This document shows, piece by piece, positions 8,983 to 18,154 of a DNA stretch of 64,000 nucleotides. This stretch comes from 55-13 sp037190145 (GTDB taxonomy: Bacteria > Armatimonadota > Fimbriimonadia > Fimbriimonadales > Fimbriimonadaceae): assembly GCA_037190145.1 (NCBI GenBank), contig JBBCJU010000009.1:134383-198382 (forward strand), read 5' to 3'. The notes beneath the pieces were generated by a model. The model worked only from the letters and a program-made list of their open reading frames with translations, did no database searches and was not told where the DNA came from. Made by a program: the position numbers and the translations under genes. How positions within the stretch are numbered: position 1 is the stretch's first letter; every line of letters begins with the position of its first letter.

Positions 8983-9996
8983 TTAGAGTTCTCGGCGTAC
9001 CACGTAATGCGCGACCGCCTCAAGTAGATCACGCGCTGGAGTCTCTGGAAGTTTGGCTAGTGCAGCAAGAGCCGAATTCACATGCTCGTGGGCAAGAGCC
9101 TCAGCACGATCAAAAGAACCACGTGTAGCCATCCAGCCCGAGATCATGCGAATCTCGTCATCCGTCACTCCGCTACCAAACTTCTGCCTCGCGACACTAG
9201 CTTCTTGCTCGCTTAGCGAACCTTTGAGATAAATAAGAGGCAAAGTAGCCTGACCTTCTCGAAAGTCTGTAGCAATCGGTTTCCCGGTCTTTGCTTTATC
9301 GCCCCGATAATCTAGTAGGTCATCGATGATTTGGAACGCCATTCCCACGTGGTGTCCATAGTCATGCAATGCTTTCTGAACTTCGGTCGATGCTCCAGCA
9401 ATGAGCGCTCCTGCTTCGCAACAGCATTGGATAAAGCTTGCGGTCTTCAGGCGCAGAATTTCGAGGTGCTCTTCCTCCGAAAGGTCAAATTGAAGTCGAG
9501 TCTCCAACTCTCGAACTTCACCTTCGGCCATCTCCACAACGCTATGGCTGGTTGTTCGAATGATTGCCAAGTCACCATCTTCCGCCAAGATTCGCATTGC
9601 CTTCGCAAGCAATACATCTCCGGTTAGAATAGAGCCGGTATTGCCATAGGCAGAGCTTGCTGTTTCCTTTCCTCGGCGAGTCGCCGCATTATCAATAACG
9701 TCATCGTGGATCAGCGTCGCCATATGGATCATCTCCATACACGCGCCAATCTTCCGCGATCGGTCTTCATCATAGGCTAGACCGGTAGCCTTTGCGCTTA
9801 GAGCCACAAAAGCGGGCCTTAATCGCTTTCCACCGGCATCAAGCGTGTGGTGCGATACCTTCTTCACCATGTCGACATCAGAATGCATCTGCCGATCTAG
9901 TTCCGCTTCTACAAGCGCTACCTCTTCGCCAACTTGAACCAAGAGTTCCGGACGAATACGGCCATTGCTAAGATTGATAAGTGCTGAAGCGGTCAT
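8983..9996 (-). CDS. Long-chain trans-polyprenyl diphosphate synthase
   Basis: A 337-residue synthase if started at the ATG at 9996, which overlaps the menG stop as ATGA; an upstream GTG/TTG-type start at 10020 is less likely. It has GGKRLRPAF, the first aspartate-rich motif LIHDDVIDNAATRRG and the second FQIIDDLLDY, then KTGKPIATDFREGQATLPLIY. The bulky residues before the first DDxxD are small, as in the octaprenyl/heptaprenyl group (HepT, IspB). Translational coupling with menG indicates it makes the side chain of menaquinone. Chain length cannot be stated. Confidence 0.9.
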   Translation of the reverse strand: MTASALINLSNGRIRPELLVQVGEEVALVEAELDRQMHSDVDMVKKVSHHTLDAGGKRLRPAFVALSAKATGLAYDEDRSRKIGACMEMIHMATLIHDDVIDNAATRRGKETASSAYGNTGSILTGDVLLAKAMRILAEDGDLAIIRTTSHSVVEMAEGEVRELETRLQFDLSEEEHLEILRLKTASFIQCCCEAGALIAGASTEVQKALHDYGHHVGMAFQIIDDLLDYRGDKAKTGKPIATDFREGQATLPLIYLKGSLSEQEASVARQKFGSGVTDDEIRMISGWMATRGSFDRAEALAHEHVNSALAALAKLPETPARDLLEAVAHYVVRREL

Positions 9997-10703
9997 GGTT
10001 TTTGTCCCCAGTGGACGCAAATATTGCCAAAGAAAAGGTCTTTAAAACCAACTTGGGTAAACCCAGCCGCTTCCATTGAAGCCTTTAGCTCTAAGCGTGT
10101 TTTGAACTTCTGTGTGCTCTTTGGGAGATAAGTGTAAGCCTTGGTTTTGCCGAAGATGGCTCCTAGCCAGGGCAAGAAGGTATTGGTTACAAACTCTGCC
10201 GGAATTCTGACTAGAGGATTTCTTGGACGCGCCATGTCGAGACTCACAAACCGCCCTTTAGGCTTTAGGATTCGGAATAGCTCTCGATGAGCGGCATCAA
10301 TATCTGGCACATTTCGAATTCCCCAGCCAACGCTTACGCCATCGAATTTTTCTGATTGAACTGGAAGACCACAGGCATCTCCAAGGGCAAGGGTTTGACT
10401 ATCCAGCTTCTTTGCTGCGACTTCAAGCATTGGTAAGCAGAAATCAACGCCGAATACTTTCCCTGAACCTACGGCTTTTCTTAGCGGCATCATAAAATCG
10501 CCGGTGCCACAGCAAACATCTAAGGCTGTACTACCCGGTTTAAGTTCGAGTTTCTTTACCGCATAGGTTCGCCATCGATGATGAAGGCGAAAAGACATCA
10601 CGGAATTGAGTAGGTCGTAGGTAGGCGCAATCTCAGCGAACATGCCCTGAACCGCATTTCGCTTGCTGGTTCCTTCTGTTTGCCAAATCGCCTGGTCCGC
10701 CAT
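9993..10703 (-). CDS. menG: Demethylmenaquinone methyltransferase (UbiE/MenG)
   Basis: Start chosen at the ATG at 10703 (MADQAIWQTEG); a TTG-started extension to 10781 would add 26 residues with no family counterpart. The 236-residue protein has the family opening VQGMFAEIAPTYDLLNSVMSFRLHHRWR, the SAM-binding motif ALDVCCGTGDFM and the signature GWGIRNVPDIDAAHRELFRILKPKGRFVSLD. It methylates the quinone ring in the last step of menaquinone synthesis using S-adenosylmethionine. It is directly coupled to the polyprenyl synthase gene. Confidence 0.9.
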   Translation of the reverse strand: MADQAIWQTEGTSKRNAVQGMFAEIAPTYDLLNSVMSFRLHHRWRTYAVKKLELKPGSTALDVCCGTGDFMMPLRKAVGSGKVFGVDFCLPMLEVAAKKLDSQTLALGDACGLPVQSEKFDGVSVGWGIRNVPDIDAAHRELFRILKPKGRFVSLDMARPRNPLVRIPAEFVTNTFLPWLGAIFGKTKAYTYLPKSTQKFKTRLELKASMEAAGFTQVGFKDLFFGNICVHWGQKP

Positions 10704-10854
10704 AGAGTCCGCCCGTGAGTTTATACCCGTATGATGCCATATCTTGACGGGAAGTTTCAGAAAAAAATGAAAGTTGGGCAAAACGTCCGCTTCTAAGCTA
10801 GATGAAGAGCGATCTTAGTGAGGACTTCTAGTCTTAGCGAGTGTCCATTCCGCA

Positions 10855-11931
10855 TCAGGTCGATAAGGTCCGAACATTCGCAAGAGTTAAACCTAAGGAT
10901 TTCGTGACTCGATCAGCTTCCCGCTTTACGGAAGCCAAATTAGCACTTGAAATCTTAGAGAACGGCTCCACTACCACTTCGGCGTCTTTGCCTTTTCGGT
11001 TAAGCCGCCAAGTTCCTGCGAACTTGCCGTTTACAAGCACACCAGCTTCCACTTGCGCTGCAATTCGGAAGACTTTGGTGCGATTCTCTTCAGCTAGGAG
11101 AAGGGTTTTGTCACTGTGACCGAGAGTCAACGGATCAAATTTGGCAAGCAGCTTAACCTTGGGGATACTGGCTTGCTGGATATCACCGTAGATGAACCTC
11201 TTGCCCTTCATGCCTTCGACCTCAACTTCCAGAAACTCATCACGAATCTCTTGGAATATCTGCGCGAAGTCGGATAAACGCAATCCAACCCAATGGCGAA
11301 AGTCCGAGAGAGTTGCGGGACCAAAGGCAAAGAAATATCTTCTCAGGAGTCTGCGAACTGCCTCTTCCCTTGCTGGTGTCTCCGCTGGTTGATGGGCGGC
11401 AAATCGAGTTTGGCCGCCTTCGCTGATCATGAGTTTAAGTCTTCCAAGGTAAGCAAGGCCTTTCACATCAGCTCCCCAACCCGCCATCGGAATCTGTTTT
11501 AGACTTGGCATGCGCTCATGGAGCTCTGGCCGCGTGAGAGGCCCCTCTCTTAGAACCTCCTCAATATCCGCACACCTCTGTCGAACTTGAGCTTCGCTAT
11601 CTCCTTGCTCACGGCGCATCCATAAGCAAAACCGATTGAAGAACTGCTCTCCAATAGCACCTAAGATCGTGGCATGGTCCTCTGTAGTATGAGCATGCAG
11701 AGTATGCCGGAGCGTCCAACTCTTGAGAACCGTTTGATGATCATCCGTCGTATGCCACGTAGGTTTGAGCCGAGTCAAACGCAAAGCAAGGGTGGTCGGC
11801 AAGCTTGCCGCATATTGAGTTTGGATCGCACAAAGATGACCAAACACGCTTAATGAGGAATCAAGCGGCGTCGAAAGACCTTGTTTTGCTAACAGATGCG
11901 CGCGGGCCTCTTCCTGAGACAGGTAGATCAT
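10855..11931 (-). CDS. Winged-helix HTH_42 (AlkZ/YcaQ-like) protein
   Basis: A 358-residue protein (ATG at 11931; a TTG two codons earlier is possible) of the winged-helix family that includes the DNA glycosylases AlkZ and YcaQ. The N-terminal CAIQTQYAASLP carries a Q-x-Q pair in the place where AlkZ-type enzymes keep their catalytic Q-x-Q/D motif. Other family phrases are TLRHTLHAHTTEDH, EGPLTRPELHERMP, FFAFGPATLSDFRHWVGL, KLLAKFDPLTLGHSDKTLLL and GVLVNGKFAGTWRL. Family members unhook alkylated or cross-linked bases; many are uncharacterised. It stands alone between menG and the MocA-type gene, so context gives no substrate. Confidence 0.8.
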   Translation of the reverse strand: MIYLSQEEARAHLLAKQGLSTPLDSSLSVFGHLCAIQTQYAASLPTTLALRLTRLKPTWHTTDDHQTVLKSWTLRHTLHAHTTEDHATILGAIGEQFFNRFCLWMRREQGDSEAQVRQRCADIEEVLREGPLTRPELHERMPSLKQIPMAGWGADVKGLAYLGRLKLMISEGGQTRFAAHQPAETPAREEAVRRLLRRYFFAFGPATLSDFRHWVGLRLSDFAQIFQEIRDEFLEVEVEGMKGKRFIYGDIQQASIPKVKLLAKFDPLTLGHSDKTLLLAEENRTKVFRIAAQVEAGVLVNGKFAGTWRLNRKGKDAEVVVEPFSKISSANLASVKREADRVTKSLGLTLANVRTLST

Positions 11932-12029
11932 CGTCAAGCTATATTACTGAAACTTGGGATCACCTATTCACCAGTGCTAACACCTACCCCGCGTAGCACT
12001 CGTTACCCAGCAATCCCAAGCTCTGCTTC

Positions 12030-13022
12030 CTAGCCCAAGCTATCCACGCTGACGGAATGACCTCCAGCGGCCGCTGATTTCCATGCGGCTTCAGTGAGAC
12101 GTATCACTTCAAGGCCGCACTCCAAAGGGGACTCTACTTTGGCTCGACCCAGAATAGCGTCGATAAAGTTTTGATCAGCCGTCGTCCCTCCGACCAAGTT
12201 TTCAGCCTTGAATCGGTTCCCGTCCGCGTATTGAACAGTCAGTCCCTGGTCTTGTCGAATAGTGAACATCATTCGCTCACACCAGATCGTGATATCTTCA
12301 TGCCACTTAGGAGCATCTCCGACCACGGTGATCGTTCCTAATGCGCCATTTCGGAACTTGATGGAAAGAGCCGAGTCTATATCAACCTCTGTCCCTCGAT
12401 TATCAATCTTCGCGGAAACGGATTCGGCCTGCAGGCCAGTGCTCCACAGCATGATGTCTACCAAATGGCTACCTGAGTCATTGAGCTGGCCCCCACCGCT
12501 GAGGCCGAGGTCTTGCCGCCAAGTTCCCGCTGTACCCTTCTTCCAGCCTTGACATTGGAGAGCCGAGATAAATGTCACCTCGCCTGCTTCTCCTGAAAGG
12601 ATACAGTCACGGATGTAGCGAAACTCAGCCTGGAAATGCCTCTGGTAACTCACCATCGCTTGCTTTCCTGATTTATCGCGAGCCTCAATAACCCGATGGG
12701 CATCTTGAGTCGAGGTAACCATTGGCTTCTCACACAAAGTGTGCAGGCCGTGCGCCAGCGAAAAGAGAATCTGATCGACATGCTGAGTATGCGGTGTTGC
12801 AATTAGAACCGCATCAAGCCCTTCCTTTTCAATCATCTCTCGGTAATCGCCGTAAGCGGGAATATCTGTTGTGACCGGATGAGTAGCCCTCATACTGAGA
12901 ATCTGGGCATCCGACGGATCGGCAAGAGCACAAATACTGGCCTCCTTCACCCTAAGGAGATTCCCTACTCTATGCCGCTGAAAGCCACCACATCCCACTA
13001 AACCCACACGAACTTCACTCAT
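12030..13022 (-). CDS. Gfo/Idh/MocA-family oxidoreductase
   Basis: A 330-residue NAD(P)-dependent dehydrogenase: Rossmann start VRVGLVGCGGFQRHR, substrate-region LIATPHTQHVDQILFSLAHGLHTLCEKPMV with the catalytic EKP, then a C-terminal alpha/beta domain (GGQLNDSGSHLVDIMLWSTG, with the DSGSHLVD metal/substrate helix). The family oxidises sugars, inositols or amino sugars; the exact substrate is not readable. The gene is divergent from the secreted protease gene and may supply the 3-keto sugars handled by the DUF1080 proteins, which is speculative. Confidence 0.88.
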   Translation of the reverse strand: MSEVRVGLVGCGGFQRHRVGNLLRVKEASICALADPSDAQILSMRATHPVTTDIPAYGDYREMIEKEGLDAVLIATPHTQHVDQILFSLAHGLHTLCEKPMVTSTQDAHRVIEARDKSGKQAMVSYQRHFQAEFRYIRDCILSGEAGEVTFISALQCQGWKKGTAGTWRQDLGLSGGGQLNDSGSHLVDIMLWSTGLQAESVSAKIDNRGTEVDIDSALSIKFRNGALGTITVVGDAPKWHEDITIWCERMMFTIRQDQGLTVQYADGNRFKAENLVGGTTADQNFIDAILGRAKVESPLECGLEVIRLTEAAWKSAAAGGHSVSVDSLG

Positions 13023-13204
13023 ATCTCAGTAGGATTCCCGGAGCATCTAGCCAACTCCTCCTTGTCGGCCTTTTAAGCCAGAAAGCCCTACAAAAAACCT
13101 GTTTTACTGTTAAATATGACAGTTACTTATGGCAAACCTGTAAAGAATTCTTGGTTTACTCCAACCATGTTAGGTGGGCCTATAGCCTATGGAATGACTA
13201 ATCC

Positions 13205-13975
13205 GTGGAAGGAGATTCTCGGGCAAAGTCATTCACCGGTTTAGGTCTAGGGAGAAACTGGTTGCGTCGAGGTGCGCTTGCCTATCTATTTGCCGCATGC
13301 ATGGTGGCGACATCCGCATTTGCGGTAACTCGCTTTGATGCTCACAACTATCTGCCGGGTGTCCTTTATCATTTGGAGCGTGCAAAAGCTTCACTTGAAG
13401 CCGGGGACGTTGCCCTGGCTCTGGCCCATACAGAGGTCGTCGTTCATGATAAAGGGCGAACGGTCTATATTGACTTGGGCGATTCAAACGGTAACTTGCG
13501 AAAGGCCTGTGAAAACGCAGCTAGTCGCTCATTAGCTTTTTGGAACAAGACATTAGGATATCAAGCGCTTACCCAAGTCGCCACATCTGATAAGGCCGAT
13601 ATTCACATCACTTTTTCTCGCGAAGTTGTACTGCGAGGACACCAAGTGGGTGGCTCTTGTAGCCAGTCCCGAAGCGTAAACCTTGGACATAATGGTGTTC
13701 CCACGCCATCCTACTCGGCTAACATCAAGGCTAGATATCAATTACCGAACGGCTCAACTCTCAATGAAGATTGCCTGTTCAACATCGTAGCCCATGAGAT
13801 TGGGCATGTATATGGATTAAACGACTGTACAGAACCTGGGCATTTGATGAGTCCTCTCGATCCAAGAAAGCCGAAATTTGACCTTCATGACGATGAATTG
13901 GAGGCACTTTCGACTTTACGCGAAACAGTATTCGAAATCCAACGATCTGCCCTAGCCAAGTCCAATGGTAACTAG
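13205..13975 (+). CDS. Secreted matrixin/snapalysin-like zinc metalloprotease
   Basis: A 256-residue protein started at GTG. After a basic N-region a signal peptide (LRRGALAYLFAACMVATSAFA) ends near residue 40. The catalytic zinc motif is HEIGHVYGLND (His197, Glu198, His201), followed by GHLMSP, a methionine turn. The third ligand position of HExxHxxGxxH is Asp207, as in snapalysins, rather than His. Two Cys pairs (SCSQS, EDC, NDC) could form disulfides. It is 23 bases ahead of the homocysteine methyltransferase gene but shares no obvious function. The role is extracellular proteolysis; target unknown. Confidence 0.75.
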   Translation: MEGDSRAKSFTGLGLGRNWLRRGALAYLFAACMVATSAFAVTRFDAHNYLPGVLYHLERAKASLEAGDVALALAHTEVVVHDKGRTVYIDLGDSNGNLRKACENAASRSLAFWNKTLGYQALTQVATSDKADIHITFSREVVLRGHQVGGSCSQSRSVNLGHNGVPTPSYSANIKARYQLPNGSTLNEDCLFNIVAHEIGHVYGLNDCTEPGHLMSPLDPRKPKFDLHDDELEALSTLRETVFEIQRSALAKSNGN

Positions 13976-13998
13976 GAGGGCGACGGTAAACTATCCCA

Positions 13999-15807
13999 GT
14001 GCGATTACTGCGGGCACTCGAGTCCGATGTTCTGATCGGCGATGGTGCCAACGGGACCTGTCTAGCGACTCTCGGATTTGCCAACCAACCCTATGATTTA
14101 GCCAACTTATTGGCTCCAGACTTGGTACGCCAAGTTCACCAGGCTTATTTTGAGGCAGGTGCTGACTTTGTTGAAACTAATACCTTCCAGGCCAATGCGA
14201 TTCGATTGGAAGGACGCGGGATCAACATTCGAGACCTCAACATCGTGGGCGCGCGAATGGCGAGAGAAGCCGCCGGCGAAGATCGTGTCGTCCTTGGAGC
14301 TATCGGCCCATGCGGTAAGCCCATTGAACCAATCGGTCATATCACAGCCGAGCAGGTCATTGAAGCAGTTAAGGAACAAGCGTTAGCTCTGGAAGAAGGG
14401 GGAGTCGATGGGTTTATCCTTGAGAGCTACATCGATATGCTGGAACTTCAGGTTGCTGTAGAGGCACTCCATGAAGTCACAAGTCTGCCGATTATCGTTA
14501 GTAAGGCCTACATTGAAGATGGCGAAATGCTTGCGGAAGGATTGCCTGTACGATGCACAAGCCAAATGAATGATCTTGGCGTTGTCGCCGTTGGAGCCAA
14601 TTGTATAGTTGGTCCCCAAAGAATGTTGGACCTTGTTCGCCAGATTTCAGAGACAACTGACCTTCCCATTTTGGCCTTCCCAACACCAGGCCTGCCTCAG
14701 CTAGTAAAAGGCCAAGTCACCTACGACACTCATCCTGAGTACTTCGCAAAGGCCGCGGCTCGGTTGGTAGAGGAAGGAGCCAGGATTATTGGTGGATGCT
14801 GTGGCACCACTCCAGACCACATCCGCCATTTACGTAATTACATCGGCTCTAAGGGCACCAAACCCAAGCCAAGATCTCGGGTGGTTATGGGTGAGCGAGA
14901 GAAAGCACCCTTAGCCTCCTCTGAACCTAGCGAACTTGGTCAAAAGGTTGGTCGTAAGTTTGTCACTGCGGTCGAGATGGATGTGCCGCGAGGTCTGAAA
15001 ATTGAAAAGCTGTTAGCGGGATGTAGGGCTTTGAAGATTTCTGGTGCCGATGTCATTAACATCTCGGATGGAGCACGCGCACGCTTGCGGATGAACCCTT
15101 CCTCAGTGGCATCCATCATTCAGACTCGAGTCGGCATTGAAACCACAATGCATTTTTCTTGCCGAGACCGCAACCTCTTAGCCATTCAAGCCGATCTTTT
15201 AGGTTGCCATGCGATTGGAGTCCGAAACATCCTTGCCGTTACTGGAGATCCGGCTAACATTGGTGACTACCCCAGCGCCACCAGTGTTTTCGATATCGAT
15301 GCCATCGGTTTGATTCGGATACTTTCTCGATTCAATGAAGGCATCGACCTTGCGGGCTACAGCGTGGGGGTCAAATGTGCCTTCACCATTGCCTGTGCCT
15401 ACAATCCTTTGGCAATGGATGTGGACTTGGAGCTAGATCGCCTAAAGCGAAAAGTAGATGCGGGAGCACACGTCGTTTACACTCAGCCAGTCTTTGACAC
15501 CCCCATTGTTGATCAAGTTGCGGAGACTTGCCAAAAACTAGGAATTCCTGTGTTTATCGGCGTCCTACCTCTTAAGAGCCAGAAGCATTCGGAATTCATG
15601 CATAACGAAGTCCCTGGCGTAGAGATTCCAGAATGGCTTCGACAACGTATGTCTGATGCCCCAGACGATGTCACAGCACTTGCTGTTGGCATAGAAGAGG
15701 CTCAAAAGTTATCGATAGCCATTCGAAAGGTAGCCCAAGGGCTTTACTTAATGCCACCATTTGGTTCACCCCAGATCGCTCAGCAAGTCATCGAAGCGGT
15801 GGGGTAA
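13999..15807 (+). CDS. Bifunctional homocysteine S-methyltransferase / methylenetetrahydrofolate reductase
   Basis: A 602-residue fusion like Bacillus YitJ. Residues 1-300 are a betaine-homocysteine-type methyltransferase barrel: GDGANGTCLATLG, ETNTFQAN, the zinc cysteines in VGANC and GGCCGTTPDHI. Residues about 320-602 are a MetF-like flavoprotein barrel: AVEMDVPRG, NISDGARARLRMNP, CRDRNLLAIQADLLG, LAVTGDPANIGDYP and VVYTQPVFD. The enzyme links the folate one-carbon pool to methionine. GTG at 13999 is the only plausible start; the AGGAGG at the end of the protease gene is rather far upstream (about 20 bases), so the start is moderately certain. Confidence 0.9.
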   Translation: MRLLRALESDVLIGDGANGTCLATLGFANQPYDLANLLAPDLVRQVHQAYFEAGADFVETNTFQANAIRLEGRGINIRDLNIVGARMAREAAGEDRVVLGAIGPCGKPIEPIGHITAEQVIEAVKEQALALEEGGVDGFILESYIDMLELQVAVEALHEVTSLPIIVSKAYIEDGEMLAEGLPVRCTSQMNDLGVVAVGANCIVGPQRMLDLVRQISETTDLPILAFPTPGLPQLVKGQVTYDTHPEYFAKAAARLVEEGARIIGGCCGTTPDHIRHLRNYIGSKGTKPKPRSRVVMGEREKAPLASSEPSELGQKVGRKFVTAVEMDVPRGLKIEKLLAGCRALKISGADVINISDGARARLRMNPSSVASIIQTRVGIETTMHFSCRDRNLLAIQADLLGCHAIGVRNILAVTGDPANIGDYPSATSVFDIDAIGLIRILSRFNEGIDLAGYSVGVKCAFTIACAYNPLAMDVDLELDRLKRKVDAGAHVVYTQPVFDTPIVDQVAETCQKLGIPVFIGVLPLKSQKHSEFMHNEVPGVEIPEWLRQRMSDAPDDVTALAVGIEEAQKLSIAIRKVAQGLYLMPPFGSPQIAQQVIEAVG

Positions 15808-15848
15808 CGAGGAACTCACCGCCTCCCATTGTAGGTTTATCTAGCAAA

Positions 15849-16673
15849 GTGGAAAAGCAGGCGCCGTTTAGGAAACCAACCCGGCGAGACTTCTTGAAAT
15901 CCGTTGGATTTGGAGCACTCTCCTCGATGGGTGTTTTTGCGTATGGCACACAAACCGGACAAGAAGTCGAAGTTGTTCGAAAGGATTTAGTCCTGCCGAA
16001 CTGGTCTGCGGATGGCTTTAGACTCGGAGTCCTAACGGATCCTCATCTTGATTATCCCGAAGCCGTTGAGCGAGCTAGCTACGCCGTACGGGCCATCATA
16101 GACCAAAAGCCAGATCTGATCGTGTGGGCTGGCGACTACCTCACCTCTGCAGCACCTCAAAACCTAGAGAACGTTCGGCAAATCATGGCCCTGATGAATG
16201 AGGCCCCATGCCCCAGTTTCGGTGTTTTGGGAAACCATGACTATAAGGTCAGATACTTCGACCTGGTGTTGAATGCAGTATCCAGTGCAAAAACCCGCAT
16301 CCTTCGAAATGAGCGAGTAGAGGTTGATGGAGTACGTCTCTGGGGAGTGGATGACGGTCTCATGGGTGCCCATCGGCCAGATCTGGTGGAGGGCGACAAA
16401 AACACCATCGTGCTCTTTCATGAACCTGACTATGTAGATGACATTAAGCCAGGCCCAAGTTTACAAGTTTCAGGACATAGCCACGGGGGACAGATATGCC
16501 TACCGGGAGGGGTCACTTTGCATACTCCCAAGGGGGCGAAAAAATATACTTCTGGTTATTACGGAGATCTTCCCATTCCCTTGTACGTAAGCCGTGGAGT
16601 AGGCACAACTGGACCTAATTGGCGGCTGTTTTGCCCTCCAGAGGCAACGATTCTAACTCTTCGCGGGTCATAA
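15849..16673 (+). CDS. Tat-exported metallophosphoesterase
   Basis: A 274-residue calcineurin-type phosphoesterase with a twin-arginine signal (TRRDFLKSVGFG). All metal motifs are intact: LTDPHLD, AGDYL, GNHD (His130), HEPD and SGHSHGGQICLPGG. The closing GVGTTGPNWRLFCPPEATILTL is typical of the YkuE/YaeI group, which cleave UDP-sugar-lipid (LpxH-like) or other phosphodiesters outside the membrane. It starts at GTG and is seven bases ahead of a paralogue with a changed catalytic motif. Confidence 0.87.
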   Translation: MEKQAPFRKPTRRDFLKSVGFGALSSMGVFAYGTQTGQEVEVVRKDLVLPNWSADGFRLGVLTDPHLDYPEAVERASYAVRAIIDQKPDLIVWAGDYLTSAAPQNLENVRQIMALMNEAPCPSFGVLGNHDYKVRYFDLVLNAVSSAKTRILRNERVEVDGVRLWGVDDGLMGAHRPDLVEGDKNTIVLFHEPDYVDDIKPGPSLQVSGHSHGGQICLPGGVTLHTPKGAKKYTSGYYGDLPIPLYVSRGVGTTGPNWRLFCPPEATILTLRGS

Positions 16674-16680
16674 CATAGGT

Positions 16681-17487
16681 ATGAAACTACGCGACTGGGG
16701 CTTTCTCATTGCGGGTGCCAGTGCCGCCATGCTCACTTACGGAGCTTTATATGAAGCTAACCGCCTGGTCGTTGAGCGCCATAGCCTCCGCCTTCGGGGC
16801 TGGAAACGTTCTCTAAATGGCTTCAAGATCGCCCTCCTCACAGACCTTCATCTGCGTGATAAGTATTCACTAGAGCTAGCTCAAAAGGCTGTTGCCGCAG
16901 CTCTGGACTCCGAACCAGATATGGTGGTCTTGGGAGGAGACTTGGTTTCTTACTGGCGTCCTACCAGTGAACAGCTCTTGCTTGATGCGCTAGAACCGTT
17001 GCTTCTGATGGGTGGCAATGCAATCGCCATCCCCGGTAATCGAGAGTATTACTGCGGAAGCCCTGACCGGTTGAAGACAGTCTTGGATGAGCTAAACATC
17101 AAACTCCTGAGGAATGAATCTTGGCATCACGCAGGAATTGATTGGATCGGGATCGACTCTGCAAATGCTCAACAAGCAAAACCTTTTGAGGCCCTTCAAG
17201 GAGTGGGAGACGGTGCCGCAATTGTCCTGTGGCATGAGCCCGATATGGTTGACTACTTACCCTTTGAAGCAGATCTAATGTTGAGCGGGCATAGTCACGG
17301 GGGGCAGTTCAGATTTCCGGGAGGGCTGACACCCATGACTTCTACCAATGGGAAAAAGTATCTCTCTGGCTACTTCCCAAATACCAAGATTCCGCTGTAT
17401 GTTAGTCGGGGAATAGGTACAACTGGGCCTCCAAGCCGATTTCTTTGCCCTCCAGAAGTATCTATTCTCACGCTATATCAAGGCTAA
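16681..17487 (+). CDS. Membrane-anchored metallophosphoesterase paralogue with altered GNH motif
   Basis: A 268-residue paralogue of the preceding gene with an uncleaved-looking N-terminal membrane segment (DWGFLIAGASAAMLTYGALY). Motifs LTDLHLR, GGDLV, HEPD and SGHSHGGQFRFPGG remain, and the tail GIGTTGPPSRFLCPPEVSILTL matches its neighbour. Motif III, normally GNH(D/E), reads GNRE: the catalytic His is Arg121. The first motif also ends in Arg (DLHLR) rather than Asp. It probably keeps metal binding but with reduced or altered chemistry. Adjacent duplication followed by divergence is the simplest history. Confidence 0.85.
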   Translation: MKLRDWGFLIAGASAAMLTYGALYEANRLVVERHSLRLRGWKRSLNGFKIALLTDLHLRDKYSLELAQKAVAAALDSEPDMVVLGGDLVSYWRPTSEQLLLDALEPLLLMGGNAIAIPGNREYYCGSPDRLKTVLDELNIKLLRNESWHHAGIDWIGIDSANAQQAKPFEALQGVGDGAAIVLWHEPDMVDYLPFEADLMLSGHSHGGQFRFPGGLTPMTSTNGKKYLSGYFPNTKIPLYVSRGIGTTGPPSRFLCPPEVSILTLYQG

Positions 17488-17574
17488 GTCATTTATTGAC
17501 ATGAAAGTAGCACGTAATACCAGGTTCAATTGAAGGTCGTTCTAGTGTATAAAGATTAAGAGAAATTTTAAACT

Positions 17575-18141
17575 ATGAGAATCGCCCTGCTTTGGAATAA
17601 TTCGTTAGTAAGAGATGCTATGGCAACGTACCTCGATAGTCGAGGACGGTTTGATATTGTTGCGGCGACTGATAATGCAAAAGACTGCTTAACTGCTGTT
17701 CGTGAGCATGGAATTCACGTCATTTTAGCGGAACACGATTTGATGGATGATGCCCAGCGACAGTACTTGCTGGGAGCTAAAGCGCTTGGTGCTTTCGGGC
17801 TCCTTTTTGTCGCATCTGCTGAGAATATTCAGGAAGTAGAAGCTGATAAAACTAGCTATGTTTCGATGAATGTGAGCCGCGAAGAGTTCTTCCGCAGAAT
17901 CACTGAGAGTGGCGAGCCTTACCTTAATCAATTTAGTGGTAGAAGCCGAGCAAATAAACCCTTTGGTTTATCAGCCAGAGAGTACGAGGTTGCTAAGCTC
18001 ATATCTAAAGGTTATTCAAACCGTCGTATCTCCGAAGAAACCGGCATTATCGAACAGAGCGTGAAAAACACTGTAAGCACGGTTCTGCGAAAGCTTGACT
18101 GCGAAAATCGAACTCAGCTTGCCCTTAAAATCTTAGTTTAG
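17575..18141 (+). CDS. LuxR/NarL-type regulator with pseudo-receiver domain
   Basis: A 188-residue protein. Residues 122-186 form a clear LuxR helix-turn-helix (LSAREYEVAKLISKGYSNRRI, then EETGIIEQSVKNTVSTVLRKL). The N-terminus has the size and hydrophobic pattern of a receiver domain, but the acidic pair is replaced (LLWNNSLVRD), the phosphoacceptor position is Glu53 (VILAEHD) and the conserved Lys is absent (SYVSMNVSREEF). Phosphorylation is therefore unlikely; Glu may mimic the active state. The gene sits 13 bases ahead of a STAND ATPase gene, suggesting one transcript and joint signalling. Confidence 0.8.
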   Translation: MRIALLWNNSLVRDAMATYLDSRGRFDIVAATDNAKDCLTAVREHGIHVILAEHDLMDDAQRQYLLGAKALGAFGLLFVASAENIQEVEADKTSYVSMNVSREEFFRRITESGEPYLNQFSGRSRANKPFGLSAREYEVAKLISKGYSNRRISEETGIIEQSVKNTVSTVLRKLDCENRTQLALKILV

Positions 18142-18154
18142 GAAGGGCTTCACT

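Noticed and set aside
17496..17501. TTGACA hexamer ahead of the LuxR-type gene as a -35 box
   Set aside because: No acceptable -10 box at 16-18 bases; the nearby TATAAA at 17549 lacks a good partner.
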